DNA of 64,000 nt from the NCBI GenBank assembly GCA_033065855.1, contig JAVXUO010002638.1, positions 1 through 64,000 on the forward strand, in the 5' to 3' direction. Position 1 is the stretch's first letter. Every line of letters begins with the position of its first letter. Positions 60,784-64,000 of this stretch are shown here, piece after piece. Under the pieces are notes generated by a model that was given only the letters and a program-made list of their open reading frames with translations, searched no databases and was not told the DNA's origin. The position numbers and the translations under genes were made by a program. The stretch is from Escallonia rubra (lineage: Eukaryota; Streptophyta; Magnoliopsida; Escalloniales; Escalloniaceae).

Positions 60784-62393
60784 ATGGATAGGATACGGGC
60801 TATTCGTGGCCGGGCTGGACGCCGAGCTGCTTCCTCCCCGGTTAGTCCCACCTCGTCATTGCCTACTGATGACGAGGCACAGAGTGATCGCGGACAGCCA
60901 TCGGGGGCCCAGCCCCAGCTGTCGCCGTCACCGTCGCCCCAGCCATCGCGGTCGCCCCAGCCATCGCCGTCGCCCCAGCCGTCTCCATCTTCCGTGGGTT
61001 CTACCTCAGGTATAGTTGATAACGGTGTTTCCTACATTTTCGCTAGCCTTATATTTGAACTGTATTAATGTCTGTGTTTTGTAGGATCTCGACGAGGCCG
61101 TGGTCCGACACGCGGGGTACGCATCGACCCCCAGCGTAAACAGAGAGTTACGCTCACGCAGGAGGGCCTGTAAGTACTAAAAATATCACCTCATGCCTTA
61201 TGTTTAAAAATTTTGGGTGTTAATTTATATTTGAACTGTATTAATTAATTTAATTACTTCTTTGGCAGGATCCTGGAGAATATGGCGAGGACGAAGATCG
61301 GCGTTCTTGTGAAGGGCCGATTCTTCGAGCCACGCCTGTACTGGAAGGACTGGGATGCCGCTGCGAGGGAGGCCCTATGGGAGGAGTGGCTGGTACGGTG
61401 AAGTATTTTTTTCAGCGTTAGTAAATGTTAAATTACAGTTTGTTTTATGTTGTTAATTTGTGTTATTGAATGCATTACAGGAGGGGTTCACGTTTGATAC
61501 GCCTGAGCAGCAGGGACTGGGGCAGCAGGCTTTCTTTGCCTACATCGGCAAGAATTACCGCCGATGGCTCCACGATGCACGGGACCGGGCGAAGAGGGCG
61601 CTGCCCGCGGGTGCCCCGATGACGGACATGACGAAATATCCCCCACATTGGATATCTCACCGTGTATGGGGGGAGATGATAGATCGGTGGGCTGCGGATC
61701 CAGGTTGGGACGCCAAGAGTAAGAGCGGGGCTCAGAACAGACAGAACAGAGATCCGACGCACACGGGGGGTCGGTGCCACACGACATCGTCCGACACATG
61801 AACGCGGTCGAGCACCCGGATCTAGAGGAGGATGAGGTCATAGCTCTGACCTATACTCAGACGCACGTGCGGAAGAAGGACAAGGACGAGACGCACCAGG
61901 CGGGCGACTATATTTCAGATATTGCCCGGCGGATCGATGTGAGTCAATTTATTTAAGTTAATCTGTTTCTTTCTATCCTCAATGTCTGTTTCGTTAATTA
62001 ATGCCATAACATATCGTTAAACCACTATTTTTGCAGGCCTCGTATGAACAGCTAAGGGGGTCCGAGCAGCAGTCCGGACAGCCATCAGCGTCCACTAGTA
62101 CGGCTGCGAGTACTGGGGGGTTGAAGCGATGGCTGGATACGCCGGAGGTCGTGAATCGGCCGAAAGGCCGCATACGCGGCCTGCCTAGCACGACTCCTCG
62201 TGCCGTGATAGGAGCGTCCTCACCCCCTGCTGCCCCTCCACAGACACCGGCTCCTCGGCCTCAGTTGCGCGAGGAGGATATCGAGCGCATTGCTACAGTG
62301 GTGTGCCGGATGATGAGGGAGCAGGGCACTGCTGGACCAGCCGCCCCGGCCCCGGATCAGCAGGATCCAGATCCGGGACTCGGGAACCCCTGA
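60784..62393 (+). CDS. TNPA-like CACTA protein, with a frame break
   Basis: Second gene of the inner element, probably the subterminal-repeat-binding partner. Exons are 60,784-61,009, 61,085-61,169, 61,269-61,392, 61,481-61,938 and 62,037-62,393. Exon 1 starts MDRIRAIRGRAGRR and turns into P/S/Q repeats. Exon 3 has VKGRFFEPRLYWKDWD and exon 4 AFFAYIGKNYRRWLHDARD, both typical of plant Ptta/En/Spm proteins. Within exon 4 the frame must shift at a G6 run (61,765-61,770): upstream and downstream parts are each open, and the downstream frame (LEEDEVIALTYTQTH) phases perfectly with exon 5. The shift is either a one-base loss or a site of slippage. It lies 178 bp after the transposase stop. Confidence 0.75.
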
Positions 62394-62644
62394 TGAGCCC
62401 CTTCCCGTGCCCGTTCCTAGCTTCCCCCCCCCCCCCGCGCCCGGGTTGTACTCTTCTCCCCTCTCCTAACCGGCTATCTCCGGTTCCCGGCTTGTACATG
62501 TATTAGTTTCTTTTATAATAAATATTTTTTCTAATTGATTATATATATTTTTTCTGTATTTCGCTTATTGCGCGTTGTTGTTGAGAATTGTATTTCTGTA
62601 CAGGTTTAGGTAATTGAAAAATAAAAAAAAAATTTAAAAAAAAT

Positions 62645-63041
62645 ATTGACTTTTGGCGACGGATTTATTCCGTCGCTAAAATATTCCTTTCAATTAAATA
62701 TTTAGCGACGGAATATTCCGTCGCTAAATAGCTTATTTGGCGACGGAATATTCCGTCGCTAAATATTTAATCCGTCGCTAATTGGACGAAAAAGAAAATA
62801 AATTAAAATTTTAAAAATATAATTAGCGACGGACATTCCGTCGCTAATGAAAAATAAATCCGTCGGTAAAAATCACATATTTAGCGACGGATTTAAAAAT
62901 TCCGTCGCTAAACTATTAGTGACGGGCTTTTATACGAGGGATTTTTAGCGACGGTGAATCCGTCGCTAATTCCTTTAGCGACGGATTTTGGGCTTTTAGC
63001 GACGGATTTACCCGTCGCTAAAAGTCTGTTTTCTTGTAGTG
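62645..63041 (+). repeat. Right subterminal repeats and TIR of inner CACTA
   Basis: About nine inverted pairs of agcgacgga / tccgtcgct cores. The stretch 62,701-62,728 is a perfect 28-base palindrome and 62,737-62,763 nearly so. The array ends in the terminus ttttcttgtagtg at 63,041. Confidence 0.92.
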
Positions 63042-63370
63042 ATTCCCATGTAGGTTCAGTGAAGCTCGCTCAATGGATCACAACATGCAAACCACTTTTG
63101 ACATTTCTAGTTCCATTCAATTGCAAGGCGTTGGAATCTACTGTACAAAGTGTAGAAGGTATTGATACATATGCACAATCTATTAATGAAAGAGGAAGAA
63201 AATAGAGAAGAGATATTCTGTGTGTGTAGTCACTGATACCCCTGCCTTCCTTGCATGTTAATTTTGCAACTCCAAGAACATCAAATTGGGAGAACTAGGG
63301 TTTAAGAGATGAAGAGATTGAGAGAGAGCGAGAGAAAGAGGGAGATTGAGAGAACAATTTCTGTACGTAC

Positions 63371-63551
63371 CTGGGATGAAGGCTGATTTTTGGTCTTCAC
63401 GCACGGCCGATTGTTGGCGTGAGAGAGAGATTGTTTGGGAAATTTTATGAGGCTGATTTGGAGAGAGGCAGATCGAGTTGATTAGGTTTTCGATCTCGTC
63501 GATGTCCGATTGGGATGAAGAGTGCAGCGGAACGGTGTCGCTGTGAGACAT
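63371..63551 (-). pseudogene. Captured initiator exon of unknown host gene
   Basis: On the - strand an ATG at 63,551 opens 60 codons (MSHSDTVPLHSS, SDIDEIENLINS and so on) and reaches a good 5' splice site (cccag-gtacgt) at 63,371. The sequence is acidic and serine-rich and looks like a natural protein N-terminus, but I cannot name the family. It lies in the outer CACTA, upstream on the same strand of the kinesin-like exons, from which it is now separated by the inner CACTA. A different donor gene is likely. Confidence 0.5.
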
Positions 63552-63820
63552 TCCGGATGGTTTTGAACTGGAAGTACGAATTTTCAGGTGAGGGAGGATT
63601 TTCCTAGCGCGGGGATGGTGATGAGAGATTGTTGATCGACTGATCCCCTACCCACAACCAAGCTCTTTCTGATTTTCGACCCAATTCCCACGGCCGGCAC
63701 AGATCGAGAAGAAGCAATGGCCACGGTTCAGCCTGACCCGTCGGTCTAAGGACACTTGTATCTACGGCTCCGTGTGAGCCGTAGGCAATTTCGACACTAT
63801 AGGCTAGTTTTCTTGTAGTG
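63552..63820. repeat. Right end of outer CACTA
   Basis: Holds the reverse-strand match of the left TIR (ataggctagttttcttgtag, then tg) and a few worn ctacgg / ccgtaggc cores. The part between 63,552 and 63,740 could be the promoter and leader of the captured - strand unit. The - strand frame at 63,604-63,840 runs through the TIR and is not a gene. Confidence 0.75.
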
Positions 63821-64000
63821 GAAAATGCTTGAGAAAGCAAACGCTGTCTACCAATTGCTAGTGCTACACCATTGTGTACATTTTTGCATCCACTTTAGTG
63901 AGTTCATCCAGGATTTTCCGACATGCAAGCTAAAAGCTATACATTCTTAAGTGACATCCAAACTTCATAGTGATTAACAAATGTACTATATATTGTTAGC
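63821..64000. repeat. Segmental duplication, start of copy 3
   Basis: After the GAA duplication and aatgct, the sequence continues tgagaaagcaaacgctgtct and follows 25,966-26,130 almost base for base to the end of the window. Confidence 0.9.

Larger units (their letters stand above)
52895..63041 (+). mobile_element. Inner CACTA element, near-complete, autonomous type
   Basis: The left end CACTACAAGAAAAGAGGG at 52,895 pairs with the right end ttttcttgtagtg at 63,041. The target duplication is ATT on both sides (52,892-52,894 and 63,042-63,044). Length is 10,147 bp. It holds gcgacgga subterminal arrays at both ends, a C/G-rich leader, telomere-like repeats, a GTGTC satellite, an AT-rich tandem array, a full TNP2 gene and a TNPA-like gene with one frame break. 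It is inserted in an intron-like part of the outer CACTA. Confidence 0.95.
49659..63820. mobile_element. Outer CACTA element with nested CACTA
   Basis: The left end CACTACAAGAAAACCAGCCT and the right end (the same on the - strand with one T for C) are matched TIRs. GAA flanks both sides (49,656-49,658 and 63,821-63,823), and the unoccupied site exists at 25,661-25,663. Without the nested element it is 4.0 kb (49,659-52,894 and 63,042-63,820). It encodes no transposase but carries exon-like pieces on the - strand that resemble host genes, so it is non-autonomous. Total length 14,162 bp. Confidence 0.95.

Overview
The window is plant nuclear DNA: AT-rich, intron-bearing genes with GT-AG splice sites, plant-type CCCTAAA repeats, and a dense nest of plant transposons (CACTA, LINE, SINE, Tat-type Ty3/Gypsy, Copia-type solo LTR, hAT-like and MULE-like pieces). 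The two host-type genes are 2-oxoglutarate dioxygenases of the auxin-oxidising DAO family. The gene and repeat types fit a dicot; I cannot fix the family or species.

Layout. 1-3.2 kb: transposon debris, including a dead LINE. 3.2-13.1 kb: a CACTA element (+ strand) with a TNP2-type transposase gene, a second TNPA-like gene and a right terminus; its left end was not found. 13.1-15.4 kb: the gag end and one LTR of a Tat-type Gypsy element, cut by the CACTA terminus. 15.4-26.0 kb: first copy of a segmental duplication, split by a 6 kb AT-rich satellite that carries a solo LTR, and holding a SINE. 26.0-63.8 kb: second copy of the same segment, now carrying two DAO genes (30.4-31.5 and 35.5-36.6 kb, both - strand), hAT-like inserts, a degraded CACTA on the - strand (39.6-48.4 kb) and a CACTA nested in a CACTA (49.7-63.8 kb). 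From 63.8 kb a third copy of the segment begins.

How things fit together. The segment copies act as empty-site controls for each other: the outer CACTA at 49,659-63,820 (target duplication GAA) has its unoccupied site at 25,661-25,663, and the SINE at 24,698-24,813 has its empty site near 48,811. The outer CACTA carries spliceable exons that look captured from host genes, a kinesin-like coiled-coil segment and an initiator exon of unknown origin, both on its - strand. Inside it sits an almost intact 10.1 kb autonomous-type CACTA (52,895-63,041, target duplication ATT) with both genes, interstitial telomeric repeats, a GTGTC satellite and hairpin-rich ends. The strongest candidates for something not yet described are the chimeric captured-exon unit, and a G-run frame break at the same place in the second gene of two different CACTA copies.
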